A DNA stretch of 64,000 nt from Neolewinella xylanilytica (GCF_002934605.1 NZ_PTJC01000005.1:1612001-1676000); one strand, 5' to 3'; shown: positions 49,350 through 59,028, counted from the first letter of the stretch. Notes: a model not told the origin generated them from the letters alone. Numbers and translations: made by a program.

Positions 49350-52322
49350 CTACCCCTTCACGAAGCGCCGCGTTTGCAGCGTCTCTCCTTCGCCCACTTC
49401 CAGGTAGTACAATCCGGGAGCAAGATCGATGACCGGTACCTCCGTACGCAGCACCGTTCCCGCCTTCGGGTAGCGGTACTGCCGGAGCGGCCGGCCGAGG
49501 GCGTCGCGCAGCGTAAGGGTCACCTCACCGCGGTAGGCGTCGTTCAGCCGGACGGTGAGCTGGTCCGCGGCGGGGTTCGGGAAGTAGTCCAGGCTCCCCG
49601 CCACGGTGGAAGCCGGCAGCGGGGTAGACGGGATGAGCGGGCGGGCGACTGCGGCTTCGGAATGCTCCGGACAGCCCGCTGCCGCCGGTCCGAAACCGGC
49701 GGGGAGCTCCACCGTCGGCGATACAATCAGCTTATCGAGCCGGGTCCCCGGCTCCCGGGGGGCTACAGTAACGGTGTGCCGCCCGGCCGCCAGCGGGAAG
49801 GCGTATGGCCGGGCGGCAGCATCCAGGACACCCCGCCACTCGAAACCGTTGGTGAGCAACGCCCGACCGTCGGCCTCCCGCCATACCCGGATCCAGGCTC
49901 CGTCGTCTACGCTCACCCAGAAGGAGTTTCGTCCGACGTCCGGGGCGTCGAGGCGCAGGAAGAGGTAAAAAGTATCGGCCCGGGCGGTCGCGAAATCAAA
50001 ATACAGGTTCCGGTAGGCTTCCGCTTCGGTCGGGGCCGCGGTGCCGGTAATACGGTCCGTGAAGGTCGTGAAGGTCCCCCCGCTCGCGGCCCCGTCGGCC
50101 TGGACCCGCCAGCCGGGATCGCGGGCCCCGCACTCCGCCTCGAAGGCAAAGGGTGGGGCGGAGGGGATGTCCTCCGGTTCGGTGACCAGAAGGTCAAGGG
50201 TAGCGGCATTCGTATAGCCGTCCAGATCGGTAACCGTCAGCGTGACGGCGTAGTGGCCGGCCGTGAAGTCCACCGTCGGGGTGGGGCCCGTAGCGCCGCC
50301 GCCCGGCCAGCTCCAAACGTAGGTGGCGATGGTGCCGTCGTAGTCAAAACTGCGGCTGCCATCGAGCCGGACGGTCAGCGGGGCCACGCCGCGGGTCACC
50401 GAAGCGAAGGCGATCGCCGTGGGGGGCTGCGGCGCCAGCTCGGAGCAGTTCGTGGCCGGCTCGCCGAATCGCGTGGGGGCGATTGGGTCCTGGGCGAGGT
50501 AGACCTTGTCCAACCGGGTTTTCCCCTCCCGGAAAGCGATATCGAGGGTGTTAGTACCCGCAGACAGGATCAAAGGCTCCGGCAGCGTGGCCCACCGGAA
50601 GTTGCGTACACCGGGGATGTTGTTCCACCGGATCCAGGGACCGTCGTTGGCACGCACCCAGAAGGAGTCCTCGGAGGCATTGCGGGCGAGGACGCGGACG
50701 TGCAGGGCATACGTTCCCGCGGTGGCCTGCTCGACGGTAAAGCGGATGCGGTTCTCGGGCTCGTCCGCCGGCGGCCGGGTGGTATGACGCCGGTCCGGGG
50801 CGAATACGAAAGCCTGGTTCGCGGCGTCGGGATCCGCTTCCACCCGCCAGTTGGCCCCTACCGTGCCGCACTCCGCTTCCAGCCAGAAGGCGGTGCCCAG
50901 GTTGCAGGGTTCCCCCATGACGTCGTCGACCAGGCCGTTGCAATCGTTGTCCAGGCCGTCGCAGGTTTCCGGCGCCCCCGGGTAGACCGCAGGGTCGAGC
51001 GGGTCGCAGTCGTCGGAGTCGTCAACCCCGTCGTTGTCGCTGTCGGCATTGGCGTACTCCACGGCCCCGATGCTGGGGGGATTGCCCCGGGGTTTACCGT
51101 CGATGTCGGTGGTCACCTCCGGTACCGCCAAGCCGCCCGTGGTCAGTTCCGGCGACGGGGGATCCGCCACCGGAAAGAAGCTGTAGGAATGCGCATCCTG
51201 CCCCGATACGGTTTGCCAGTCAGCCAGGTCTTCCGCGGAGGTCCCCCCGTAGCGCCCCAGGACCTCTCCGTTGCTGAACAGGATGTTGTAGTCCATCTCC
51301 AGGTCACCCCCGATGGCGGAGAGCTCCACCGCGGGGGCCAGGTCCGCGCGGAAGATGTTGTTCTTCACCGCTATGGCTCGGGCATCCGCGAGCTGGAAGG
51401 GAATAACCTGGCGCCCGGCGCCGTAGACGCTGTTGTGGTATACCAGGAAGTCGGCGACCCGGGAAACGCGCACGGCCACCCCTTGCGTCAGGGTCACGAT
51501 GTTATTGGCTACCAGCGCGGGGGTCTCCGGGCTGCCCGTCCAGTTGCTGAGGCAAATCCCGCATTCTCCGTAGTTAAACGTAACGGGCCCCGATACCCGG
51601 TTGCCCATTACCGCCCCGCCCCGCAGTGTTGCCAGGTAGATACCTCCGTAGAAAAAGCGGTCGACCTGGTTGTCGGTGATCTCCGTGTCGGTAGGCAGGA
51701 CATCGCCGGTGCCGTGGAAGAAGATCCCGTACGTTCCCCCTTCCACTCGGTTGCCCCGGATGCGGATGCCGGTGGCCGTGGTGGGGTGCAGATAGACCAC
51801 CGCCTGAATGGGGTCGGCTACGGGTACGGCCGCGTCCGAGAAGAAACGGTTGCCCTCGATCACGATATCCTCCGCCGCGTTCACCACTTCCAGCGCCCGG
51901 TGATAGAAGCCGGAGGTGGCGGCTACGCCCAGGCGAAGCAGGCGCAGGTGGGCGGCGTTGCTCAGGCGGATCACGTAGTTGTCCGAATCCGAGGAGGCCG
52001 CGTATTCGAGGTCCACGTAGCGGGCCACGCCCGGCGCCGGCCGGAAGGTGACGGTGGCGGTGGCCGACGTACCGGCGATCGCGGGGATGGTGATTTGCTC
52101 GTTGTAGGTCCCCTCGGCGACGTCGAAGACCACCGCGGCGGATACCCCCTCCGCCTGCAGCGCCGTCACGGCCGCCGTGAAGGTGGGAAAATCGCCCCCC
52201 GCTCCGCCGATGGTGTAGGTGCCCGCTAACTGGGCCCGCAGACCGGCAAGCGCGAAGAGTAGCGTGAGTACGGTAAGGACGACGGCCCGCGGGGGCGGTG
52301 CTATCCGGAAGGGTAGTGGCAT
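49350..52322 (-). CDS. T9SS-secreted surface protein: beta-helix, CBM-like, PKD and metal-binding repeats
   Basis: 990 residues from the ATG at 52322, which places the signal peptide ([18 protein letters not shown]) near the start. Residues about 40-400 follow a right-handed beta-helix pattern ([30 protein letters not shown]). Then [18 protein letters not shown] and [16 protein letters not shown] at about 425-466 form MopE-type calcium or metal repeats. Two related carbohydrate-binding-like domains ([19 protein letters not shown] and [18 protein letters not shown]) flank a PKD domain at about 635-708. The last ~75 residues are the T9SS sorting domain ([16 protein letters not shown]). It is likely an adhesin or polysaccharide-active surface protein. 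Confidence 0.9.
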   Translation of the reverse strand: MPLPFRIAPPPRAVVLTVLTLLFALAGLRAQLAGTYTIGGAGGDFPTFTAAVTALQAEGVSAAVVFDVAEGTYNEQITIPAIAGTSATATVTFRPAPGVARYVDLEYAASSDSDNYVIRLSNAAHLRLLRLGVAATSGFYHRALEVVNAAEDIVIEGNRFFSDAAVPVADPIQAVVYLHPTTATGIRIRGNRVEGGTYGIFFHGTGDVLPTDTEITDNQVDRFFYGGIYLATLRGGAVMGNRVSGPVTFNYGECGICLSNWTGSPETPALVANNIVTLTQGVAVRVSRVADFLVYHNSVYGAGRQVIPFQLADARAIAVKNNIFRADLAPAVELSAIGGDLEMDYNILFSNGEVLGRYGGTSAEDLADWQTVSGQDAHSYSFFPVADPPSPELTTGGLAVPEVTTDIDGKPRGNPPSIGAVEYANADSDNDGVDDSDDCDPLDPAVYPGAPETCDGLDNDCNGLVDDVMGEPCNLGTAFWLEAECGTVGANWRVEADPDAANQAFVFAPDRRHTTRPPADEPENRIRFTVEQATAGTYALHVRVLARNASEDSFWVRANDGPWIRWNNIPGVRNFRWATLPEPLILSAGTNTLDIAFREGKTRLDKVYLAQDPIAPTRFGEPATNCSELAPQPPTAIAFASVTRGVAPLTVRLDGSRSFDYDGTIATYVWSWPGGGATGPTPTVDFTAGHYAVTLTVTDLDGYTNAATLDLLVTEPEDIPSAPPFAFEAECGARDPGWRVQADGAASGGTFTTFTDRITGTAAPTEAEAYRNLYFDFATARADTFYLFLRLDAPDVGRNSFWVSVDDGAWIRVWREADGRALLTNGFEWRGVLDAAARPYAFPLAAGRHTVTVAPREPGTRLDKLIVSPTVELPAGFGPAAAGCPEHSEAAVARPLIPSTPLPASTVAGSLDYFPNPAADQLTVRLNDAYRGEVTLTLRDALGRPLRQYRYPKAGTVLRTEVPVIDLAPGLYYLEVGEGETLQTRRFVKG

Positions 52323-52607
52323 GACGATGAATCTGGCGGTGAACGGACATCCGTCCGGACACTCCTTCTGCCCCCTCCGGCGCGATTGACAACCAGACAA
52401 GCCTACTACCCGCCCTTGTCGATGATCAACGTCTGGGATGGGGTTTTTCGGTGGTGCCCGTGCGGTCGTACTAAAGCTACGGGAGTGCCGGGGAATTTAG
52501 CAATACGTCCCCCTACCTAAATTTTTAAAAGTCGGAATAGAGCAGTAGGGTAGGTATGCGGGGCTGTGGCAGAAACTTATCGGGTTGCCCGTATCTCTCG
52601 CTACGCC

Positions 52608-52919
52608 ATGGATCTTTCCTACACCCTTCTTCACTTGCAGGCCCGCCGCCAGCTGACCAACTTCGACAGCCAGGAACTGGTCGACTGGGCCGTAGCGGCG
52701 CTGGTAGCCGGTTACGAAACCGAGCACCTGGTGATGCTGGCGGGGATGGCCGGCTACTCCAGCCTGGAGCTATGGGACTATTTCAACCGGGCCATCGCAG
52801 CACTTGCACCCGAACTACCCCCGGCGGATGCCGCAGCCCTGCACGCAACCGGTATCCGCGTGGCGGAGCGGACCACGGCCGGCGCGCATCCTGGAGGATA
52901 TCACGGCCACGCGAGCTAA
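52608..52919 (+). CDS. Small helical protein of unknown function
   Basis: 103 residues from the ATG at 52608; an upstream ATG at 52566 is less likely. The sequence is strongly helical (LLHLQARRQLTNFDSQELVDWAVAALVAGYE, named by its ends), with no signal or membrane segment. The composition changes after residue 88, where RTTAGAHPGGYHGHAS looks unlike a normal end, so a late frameshift is possible. A decayed relative lies at 48315-48476. A 10-base gap separates it from the next gene. Confidence 0.6.
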   Translation: MDLSYTLLHLQARRQLTNFDSQELVDWAVAALVAGYETEHLVMLAGMAGYSSLELWDYFNRAIAALAPELPPADAAALHATGIRVAERTTAGAHPGGYHGHAS

Positions 52920-52929
52920 TTTTATCGCC

Positions 52930-53295
52930 GTGACCCCAACCGCCCCTCCGGAAGGCATCTTCCTCAAAGACCTCTACGACCCCCGCCGCCGCATCAGTCG
53001 GGAATACTTCGGGGTATTCGCAATCCTGCTGGCGGTGATGCCGATCATCATTTTCTTTGGAGTGCCGACCGTGTTGCACTTTTTCGCCGCCCGCCGGGGC
53101 CCGAACCGGGGGCTGGTCTTCGGAAGCAGACCCATCGACCTCGCTCCCGAAGTCTACCCCTACGCGTTCGCGCTGTACGCCTACGTAGTGGTTGTCGTGT
53201 GCATCAACCGCATGCGGGCCACCGGGCGATCGCTGGCCTGGTTGCTGGTGCCGGGGTACAATGTGTATCTGTTGTTGCGGGCCCCCGACCGCTAA
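52930..53295 (+). CDS. Small membrane protein with two to three helices
   Basis: 121 residues from a GTG at 52930, the only start that avoids overlap with the previous gene. Hydrophobic helices lie at about 24-47 and 78-94, and a short one near 104-115. The FGVFAILLAVMPIIIFFGVP and INRMRATGRSLAWLLVPGYNVYL segments resemble DUF805-type membrane proteins. Function unknown. Probably co-transcribed with the 52608 gene. Confidence 0.6.
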   Translation: MTPTAPPEGIFLKDLYDPRRRISREYFGVFAILLAVMPIIIFFGVPTVLHFFAARRGPNRGLVFGSRPIDLAPEVYPYAFALYAYVVVVVCINRMRATGRSLAWLLVPGYNVYLLLRAPDR

Positions 53296-53305
53296 TTCGC
53301 TTTCT

Positions 53306-53328
53306 ACCCGCGCTCCGCCGCCATATTT
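53306..53328 (+). promoter_or_regulatory. GC-rich element copy 8 with AT box
   Basis: ACCCGCGCTCCGCCGCCATATTT, 19 bases before the start at 53348. ATATTT could serve as a poor -7 box. Nearly identical to copy 7 on the other strand at 28319. Confidence 0.5.
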
Positions 53329-53347
53329 ACGCTAATTTTATGGGGCT

Positions 53348-54661
53348 ATGCACCACTCCCTACGCTCCTTCTTCGGCACTTGCCTGCTGCTGTTGACACC
53401 ATTTATCGCCCGTTCGCAGGCGGACGTCGAATCCGATCCGCTGGCCGACCTCATCGACCGGCTCTACACCGCGGAAGGTTTCCAGCAACGCTTCGTGCGG
53501 GCGCTGGAGGCGAATGCGGTCTTCCGCGAGAACGACGCGGACGAGGCGTTCATCGAGGCGGTCATGCCCCTCGTGCGGGAAACCGCACTGCTGCGGTACG
53601 GAATGGCGGTGCGGCAGGCCTTGGCCGACTTCTCCCCCGGCGAGATTGCCACTCTGCAGGAAACGATGGAGTCCTCCGCCGGCCCGGTACTGGCAAAGGT
53701 GCTGGCGGCCGACCAGACCTCCGTGCAGTCCCAGCTGCGTACCTACGTAGCCGAACTCGTGGCCACCGGGCTCGCCGCCAAGGGAGCAAAGGACAGCCTG
53801 CTCTACCACCGCGATTTCGGCTACGACCTGCGCGAGCTCATGGACGGCGAATACCTGCAGCCCACCGGTCCCGGCACGGCCACCCTCGTACGCCGGGAAG
53901 GAAACGTCCAAACCGAATACGTAGGCGCGGTACCACTACGCTACGACGTGGAGTGGCGCTCGAACAGCCGCTACCGCCTGACGCCCCGCGGGGATAATCC
54001 GCTGCCGACGGCGGGGGAGCGCACCGTCAACGTCTACGAGATCGAGGGCAACGAGTTCCGGTACATCTACCCGAACCCCGACGGTACCTATACCAAGGAT
54101 CGCTTCTTCAAGACCGCCTACACCTCCTACGAACAGGAGATGAAAACCTTCCGCGTCGCCCTCGACGAGCAGTACCGACACCCCGGCACCTCGCCGCTCC
54201 CGGAGGCGGAGCGGGAGACCTTCGCGGGCCACGACTTCTTCCCCGTGGACGAGGCCTACCGCGTCGTGGCCGACTTCGTACCGGATACCACCGGCGCCGA
54301 GCTCACCATGCTCACCAGCAGCGGGAGCTCCGTCACCTACACCGTATACGGCCGCGCGCAATTCGATTTGGGCGGCGGAGCGCAGGAGCTAATGCTCCTC
54401 CACGACGCCCGCACCGACGACACCCCGACCGGCCGGCTCTTCGTTCCCTTCCGCGACGCCACCTCCGGCAAAAGCACCTACGGCGGCGGGCGCTACCTGG
54501 ACATCCCTTTCCCGCAGGACGGCACCCTGGTGCTGGACTTCAACAAGGCCTACAACCCCTACTGCGCGTATACGGTGGGATATGCTTGTCCGGTGCCGCC
54601 GGAGGAGAATACGTTGGGGGTTGCGGTGGAGGTCGGGGTTAAAGCGCCGCCGGCCTATTGA
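53348..54661 (+). CDS. Exported DUF2059-like/DUF1684 fusion protein
   Basis: 437 residues with a signal peptide (1-24). Residues 30-130 are helical and match DUF2059-like (LIDRLYTAEGFQQRFVRALE, LADFSPGEIATLQETMES). Residues 255-437 are DUF1684, recognisable from its end: FVPFRDATSGKSTYGGGRYLD near 364, FNKAYNPYCAYTVGYACPVP near 398 and ENTLGVAVEVGVK near 420. DUF1684 function is unknown; the Cys pair in YCAY...YACP may form a disulfide. I know of no reason why these domains are joined. The stop overlaps the convergent gene by 7 bases. A copy of the GC-rich element lies inside the gene at 54366-54389. Confidence 0.8.
   Translation: MHHSLRSFFGTCLLLLTPFIARSQADVESDPLADLIDRLYTAEGFQQRFVRALEANAVFRENDADEAFIEAVMPLVRETALLRYGMAVRQALADFSPGEIATLQETMESSAGPVLAKVLAADQTSVQSQLRTYVAELVATGLAAKGAKDSLLYHRDFGYDLRELMDGEYLQPTGPGTATLVRREGNVQTEYVGAVPLRYDVEWRSNSRYRLTPRGDNPLPTAGERTVNVYEIEGNEFRYIYPNPDGTYTKDRFFKTAYTSYEQEMKTFRVALDEQYRHPGTSPLPEAERETFAGHDFFPVDEAYRVVADFVPDTTGAELTMLTSSGSSVTYTVYGRAQFDLGGGAQELMLLHDARTDDTPTGRLFVPFRDATSGKSTYGGGRYLDIPFPQDGTLVLDFNKAYNPYCAYTVGYACPVPPEENTLGVAVEVGVKAPPAY
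54366..54389 (-). repeat. GC-rich element copy 13, inside a coding region
   Basis: On the minus strand, AGCTCCTGCGCTCCGCCGCC followed by CAAATCG. It sits within the DUF1684 frame, where it encodes GGGAQEL on the plus strand without breaking it. Confidence 0.45.
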
Positions 54662-56046
54662 CACTGCGCGTCAGTGGGGTAGCGGCAATCATTCGCTAAA
54701 TAATCGGTGATGGACATAGCCCAGATTCCGTAGCTGCCGGTAGCCTCGCACAGGTACCAGTTCTTCGTTTTACCCGGAGCCAATCCTTCATTGAAGGTGC
54801 CGTCTACCGTACTGTACCAGGTGCCGTTGGCGCGCTGCAGGCAAATGCCGGCTTTGATGAAGCCGTTCGAATCATTGCGTACGGTGACCTCGATGCTGTT
54901 GTCGCTGTTACAACGGGTACCAACTACGGCTTCAACAACGGTGATGAACTGCGTTGCGCTGTTCCAGTCACAGCTTCCACCGCCCCCTCCACTATTGCCG
55001 CCACCACCGCCGTTTCCATCGGATAGCATGCTGCAGGTCACCGGATACTCCACGCATCCGTCGCTGCTCACCGTGACCTGGCTGGTGTAGGTTCCCCCCG
55101 CCTGGGAGACCGTCTTGAGCGTGTAGGTCCCGGGATCTACCCAGGCCGTAATGTGGTCTTCGTCATGGGCGGAATGGCAGTACGGCCCGCCGTTCGGCCA
55201 CAGGTAGGAACTCCGTTTGACCAACTGATCGTTGATGTAGTATTCGACCCACCCGGCTTGGCAATCGTCGTTGCGCTGGAAGATGATTTTCCCGGGCGGG
55301 GTACTTCCGGTGCCGCCACCGCCACCGCCGCTACCGCCATTATTACCCGAAAGCATGCTACACGTAACCGCGTATTCCAGGCAACCGTCGCTGGTAACGG
55401 TCACCTCATCCGTCCACGAGCCACCGGCTTCCGAGCGGATGTTTATCGTGTGCGACCCCGGGTTGGCGAGGATGACAATGTGGTCCTTGTCGGGCGTCCA
55501 GTTGCAGGCCGGACCGCCATCCGGCCAGTATTTCGTGTTGCGATGAACGAAAGCCCCGTCGAGGTAGTAATCGTCCCAGTTCCCCGTCTCACAGTCGCTG
55601 TTGCGTTGGAAGATGATTCTGCCCGGAGCCCCACTACCCGAGCCGCCGCCGCTGCCTCCACCTCCGCCGGCTGCACCGAAGCGGGAACAAAGGATACGGA
55701 ACGGCGTACAATCCGTATTACTGGAAATGAAAACCGCGTCCGTCAGTTGGGCGCCGGTGCCCTGGGCGACGATGCGAACGGTATGCGTACCGAAGGGCAG
55801 GTCCGTAGCCAGGTGATCGAGGGTTGGAGCGTCGCCACAAAAGGGTCCTCCGTCGCTCCGATACGTGTCGAGGGTACCGATCCACTGCTCATTCACGTAG
55901 ATATCCAAGGCTCCGCCGCCGCAGTCCTCGGCCAGCTGGAACAAGATTTTTCCCGTCGTGGCTTCTTCTTCCAGGATATCGGTTGGGTCGGGGCAGCCGA
56001 AGAAGCATAGCGTGCCGCAGGAGAGGATGTATAGTACGTGTCGCAT
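54655..56046 (-). CDS. Cysteine-rich repeat lipoprotein of unknown function
   Basis: 463 residues. The lipoprotein signal ends at CFFGC (Cys near 18). Three tandem domains of about 90 residues follow at roughly 30-120, 138-230 and 245-338. Each starts GKI(I/L)FQ, has a DC, the segment (P/S)(N/D)GGP.C with a conserved Cys, a PGT(Y/H)T-like strand pair and ends DG C-x5-6-C. Gly/Ser/Pro linkers (for example GSGGGGGGTGSTPPG) separate them. The last ~100 residues (CDWNSATQFITV...) form a different domain with four Cys. The domains look like disulfide-braced beta-sandwiches. I do not recognise the family. Confidence 0.75.
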   Translation of the reverse strand: MRHVLYILSCGTLCFFGCPDPTDILEEEATTGKILFQLAEDCGGGALDIYVNEQWIGTLDTYRSDGGPFCGDAPTLDHLATDLPFGTHTVRIVAQGTGAQLTDAVFISSNTDCTPFRILCSRFGAAGGGGGSGGGSGSGAPGRIIFQRNSDCETGNWDDYYLDGAFVHRNTKYWPDGGPACNWTPDKDHIVILANPGSHTINIRSEAGGSWTDEVTVTSDGCLEYAVTCSMLSGNNGGSGGGGGGTGSTPPGKIIFQRNDDCQAGWVEYYINDQLVKRSSYLWPNGGPYCHSAHDEDHITAWVDPGTYTLKTVSQAGGTYTSQVTVSSDGCVEYPVTCSMLSDGNGGGGGNSGGGGGSCDWNSATQFITVVEAVVGTRCNSDNSIEVTVRNDSNGFIKAGICLQRANGTWYSTVDGTFNEGLAPGKTKNWYLCEATGSYGIWAMSITDYLANDCRYPTDAQCQ

Positions 56047-56177
56047 ACGTAGATTATCCCGCCATTGGTGAATGGTAACCCGGCTACGAACGGTTTATGG
56101 GATTACGCACCCGCGTCTAGCTACTACCGGAAGCAATAGCTTCCGGAGCCCCGCCGGCAATCCTGACCTACTGCGCT

Positions 56178-56282
56178 AAGGCCTACAACCCCTGTGGCGC
56201 CTTAGCCATGGGCTACGCATGGCCGGTACCGCCCCGGGAGAATACGCTGGCGGTGGCAGTGGAGGCAGGGGGGGAAGCGCCG
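56178..56282 (+). pseudogene. Fragment of a second DUF1684 3' end
   Basis: Read in one frame it gives KAYNPCGALAMGYAWPVPP, then RENTLAVAVEAGGEAPE. This lines up with KAYNPYCAYTVGYACPVPP and EENTLGVAVEVGVKAPP at the end of the 53348-54661 product. The conserved Cys is replaced by Trp and there is no upstream DUF1684 sequence. It is a decayed partial copy, on the far side of the 54655-56046 gene. Confidence 0.75.
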
Positions 56283-56419
56283 GAGAAAAAAGTGGTTGAT
56301 AATTCCTTCTCCGGTTACCCACAACGGGATCTCCGGTGGTCGTCGGGGCATGGCCGTAGGATTTCATCGAATTAAGTGCGAAGAAATTGTCCGAAAACAG
56401 AGAAGCAAACTTGACAAAG

Positions 56420-56437
56420 TGTAAAATAAACTTTACA
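56420..56437. promoter_or_regulatory. Palindromic operator TGTAAA-N6-TTTACA
   Basis: A perfect inverted repeat 29 bases before the membrane protein gene; it follows TTGACA at 56411-56416. It is a likely binding site for the XRE regulator encoded at 56853. Confidence 0.6.
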
Positions 56438-56466
56438 TTACAGGACAAATTCATCCGACCTACGCC

Positions 56467-56856
56467 ATGCACCCCAAACAGCGCTACCTCGTCCCCTTCT
56501 TCAGCGGAAGCTTTTATATCGGCATTGCACTCATCCTGCTAGCCCTCGGAGCGCTGGGCTACGAGTGGACCAGCAACGGCGTCTGGTACCGGGAGAGCCT
56601 GATCGGTACGCTCGGCATGGGGTTGCTGTTCCTCTTTTTCTCCGGACGGCCGATGGTGGACGAGCGTACGCGCTTCCTCAAGTTCCAGGCCCTGGCTTAC
56701 GCTTTCGTCATTACCACCGTCGTTGGCAGCCTGGTCAACTACCTGATCACCTACCCGGACGGGATGCACCAGGAAGCTTTCTCCTCCTATTTCTTCGTGT
56801 TCGGCTGCCTTTTGCTGGCCTTTATCTGCTACCGAATCCTCAGCGTCCGCGGATGA
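56467..56856 (+). CDS. Four-helix membrane protein paired with an XRE regulator
   Basis: 129 residues with four hydrophobic helices at about 13-31, 43-58, 76-92 and 104-122. The [16 protein letters not shown] segment between helices 2 and 3 resembles DUF2178-type membrane proteins, which are usually encoded beside a small XRE regulator, as here. Function unknown. The stop overlaps the next start (ATGA). Confidence 0.75.
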   Translation: MHPKQRYLVPFFSGSFYIGIALILLALGALGYEWTSNGVWYRESLIGTLGMGLLFLFFSGRPMVDERTRFLKFQALAYAFVITTVVGSLVNYLITYPDGMHQEAFSSYFFVFGCLLLAFICYRILSVRG

Positions 56857-57068
56857 CCAACCAGCTGAAAGTTGAGCGGGCCCGCCACGATCTTTCCCAG
56901 GCCGCCCTGGCGGCGCGGGTAGGGGTGAGCCGGCAGACCATCAATGCGGTAGAGACGGGCCGCTTCGTACCGTCGACCCTGCTGGCCCTTAAGATTGCCC
57001 GCGTACTCAACAGCCGCGTCGACGATCTTTTTGCCCTCGAAGCGGACGAGTTAGAGAAGAACGGGTAG
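56853..57068 (+). CDS. Small XRE-family regulator
   Basis: 71 residues made almost wholly of a helix-turn-helix: [45 protein letters not shown] (named by its ends) and the tail [11 protein letters not shown]. This is the YozG-like short XRE type. Translational coupling to the membrane protein gene and the palindrome at 56420 suggest it represses its own operon. Confidence 0.92.
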   Translation: MTNQLKVERARHDLSQAALAARVGVSRQTINAVETGRFVPSTLLALKIARVLNSRVDDLFALEADELEKNG

Positions 57069-57074
57069 GGTAGC

Positions 57075-57120
57075 GGGGCGCCGGCGCGCAGGAATCGGCC
57101 CGCCTCCCGCGCCCCGGCGC
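57075..57120. promoter_or_regulatory. GC-rich element copies 14 and 15, head to head
   Basis: CCTGCGCGCCGGCGCCCC on the minus strand at 57075-57092 and CTCCCGCGCCCCGGCGC on the plus strand at 57104-57120. The pair lies between the XRE gene and the GNAT-nitrilase start at 57181 and could fold into a long GC hairpin. Confidence 0.5.
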
Positions 57121-57180
57121 AAACCCCACCTCCCTCTACGTTGTTCTCCACCTTTACCCCCAATCGAACCCCACCGCTAA

Positions 57181-58743
57181 ATGGCCAGTCCCAACACCCC
57201 GGAAGTACAAGCCCCCGTCGCCCACCCCGAAATTGAAAAAGTAGAACTGAAGTACCTCACCATCCGGGAGTACAAGCAGCTGCGCGACATCATGGAAGAG
57301 GCCTACGCCGTGCTGCCGGATGCCGCCTGGGCGCGGGAGGAGATCCAGGCCCTGATCAAGCGGTTCCCCGAGGGGCAGGTGGCTATCCACATCAACGGCC
57401 AACTGGCAGGTTGCGCCCTGTCGATTATCGTCGACTACACCCGGTTCAAGGACACCCACACCTACGAGGAGATCACCGGCAATTATAAGTTCGACACCCA
57501 CGACCCCGACGGCAACATCCTCTACGGAGTGGACGTCTTCGTAGACCCCCGCTTCCGCGGCCTCCGCCTCGGCCGGCGTATGTACGACTACCGCAAGGAG
57601 CTCTGCGAGGAGCTGAACCTGGAAGGCATCATGTTCGGCGGCCGACTGCCCAAGTACCACCAGTACGCCGACGACCTCACTCCGAAGCAGTACATCGACC
57701 GGGTGAAGTCGAAAGACATCCACGATCCGGTGCTCAATTTCCAGTTTGCCAACGATTTTACCGTAAAGCGCATCATTAAGGGCTACCTCGAGGGCGACCA
57801 TGAGAGCCAGGAATACGCCGCCCTGCTGCTGTGGAACAACGTGCTCTATACCGCCCCGACCCGCAAGGTGGGTACCGAGAAGAGCGTCGTGCGCCTCGGC
57901 CTCGTCCAGTGGCAGATGCGCCCGTACAGTGGCATGGACGAACTCGTGGAGCATGCCGAGTACTTCGTCGACGCCGTGGCGGCCTACCGCTCCGACTTCG
58001 CCCTCTTCCCGGAGTTCTTCAACGCGCCCCTCATGGCCGACTACAACCACCTGCCCGAGCCGGAAGCCATCCGCAAGCTGGCCGAGTTCACCGAGCCGCT
58101 GGTGAAGAAGTTCAGCGAGTTCAGCATCAGCTACAACATCAACATCATCACCGGATCCATGCCCTCCGTCGAGAACGGTAAGCTGTACAACGTCGGCTAC
58201 CTCTGCAAGCGCGACGGATCGGTGGAGAAGTTTTACAAGCTGCACGTCACCCCCGACGAGGCCAAAGTGTGGGGCATGACCGGCGGCAAGAAACTCAAGG
58301 CCTTCGATACCGACTGCGGAAAGATCGGTATCCTGATCTGCTACGACGTCGAGTTCCCCGAGCTGCCGCGCCTGCTGGCCGAGCAGGACGTCGACATTCT
58401 CTTCGTTCCCTTCCTCACCGACACCCAGAACGGCTACAGCCGCGTCCGCCACTGCGCCCAGGCCCGCGCCATCGAAAACGAGTGCTACGTGGCCATCGCC
58501 GGCTCGGTCGGCAACCTGCCGAAGGTGCACAATATGGACATCCAGTACGCCCAGTCGATGGTGTTCACCCCCTGCGATTTCGCCTTTCCCAGCAACGGCG
58601 TTAAGGCGGAAGCCACCCCCAATACGGAAATGATCCTGGTCGCCGACGTCGACCTGGACCTGCTGAAGGAGCTGCACGTGCACGGTAGCGTGCACAACCT
58701 GCGCGACCGGCGGACGGATGTGTATAATCTGTCTTTGCGGTAG
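57181..58743 (+). CDS. GNAT acetyltransferase-nitrilase fusion
   Basis: 520 residues. The N-terminal GNAT domain (about 18-205) has VDVFVDPRFRGLRLGRRMYD near 118, the acetyl-CoA loop. The C-terminal carbon-nitrogen hydrolase domain (about 235-515) has the nitrilase triad: Glu in LFPEFF near 279, Lys in KFYKLHVTPDE near 351, and Cys in LICYDVEFPEL near 387. Fusions of this order are known in many bacteria but have no settled substrate. Start ATG at 57181; single gene. Confidence 0.93.
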   Translation: MASPNTPEVQAPVAHPEIEKVELKYLTIREYKQLRDIMEEAYAVLPDAAWAREEIQALIKRFPEGQVAIHINGQLAGCALSIIVDYTRFKDTHTYEEITGNYKFDTHDPDGNILYGVDVFVDPRFRGLRLGRRMYDYRKELCEELNLEGIMFGGRLPKYHQYADDLTPKQYIDRVKSKDIHDPVLNFQFANDFTVKRIIKGYLEGDHESQEYAALLLWNNVLYTAPTRKVGTEKSVVRLGLVQWQMRPYSGMDELVEHAEYFVDAVAAYRSDFALFPEFFNAPLMADYNHLPEPEAIRKLAEFTEPLVKKFSEFSISYNINIITGSMPSVENGKLYNVGYLCKRDGSVEKFYKLHVTPDEAKVWGMTGGKKLKAFDTDCGKIGILICYDVEFPELPRLLAEQDVDILFVPFLTDTQNGYSRVRHCAQARAIENECYVAIAGSVGNLPKVHNMDIQYAQSMVFTPCDFAFPSNGVKAEATPNTEMILVADVDLDLLKELHVHGSVHNLRDRRTDVYNLSLR

Positions 58744-58782
58744 GGTTTGTCGTTAGCGGCTTCATGCGTACTGTGGTATCTG

Positions 58783-58802
58783 CCCGGAGCTGGGGCTCCG
58801 GG
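58783..58802. terminator. Hairpin after the GNAT-nitrilase gene
   Basis: CCCGGAGC-TGGG-GCTCCGGG, a perfect 8-base-pair stem 40 bases after the stop. No T-run follows, so termination is only possible. Confidence 0.5.
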
Positions 58803-58887
58803 GCCCCTGGTCGGGGTGGAGGAGCTCCGGCTCTGCCCGTGTCTCCCAAGTGATGATTGGTAAGGCAAATCAGCAGGGGCGGGGCCG

Positions 58888-58908
58888 CTTGCGCTCCGCG
58901 CCATTTTG
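58888..58908 (+). promoter_or_regulatory. GC-rich element copy 11 with AT box
   Basis: CTTGCGCTCCGCGCC is followed by ATTTTGTA, close to a -7 box, 121 bases before the DUF393 start. Confidence 0.4.
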
Positions 58909-59028
58909 TAGCTGGAGCTCCGGAACCAAGGGAGAGGGACCGACCTAAGAAAACATTCAAAACTTTCAGAAAATATTGAAAGTAAGGGCAAAGCCCCGTA
59001 TCTTTAGGGTCCACCAAAGCCGAAGACC

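Larger units (their letters stand above)
56047..56466. other. Intergenic region with a gene fragment and an operator
   Basis: 420 bases. It holds a CCGGAAGC-AATA-GCTTCCGG hairpin (56127-56146), the DUF1684-like fragment at 56178-56282, and the palindrome at 56420-56437 just before the membrane protein gene. Confidence 0.6.

Noticed and set aside
49296-52229. 977-codon plus-strand open frame
   Set aside because: Antisense to the T9SS surface protein, whose signal peptide, PKD and sorting domains are clear. Gly/Arg/Val-rich shadow.
57154-58695. 513-codon minus-strand open frame
   Set aside because: Antisense to the GNAT-nitrilase fusion, which has both active sites.
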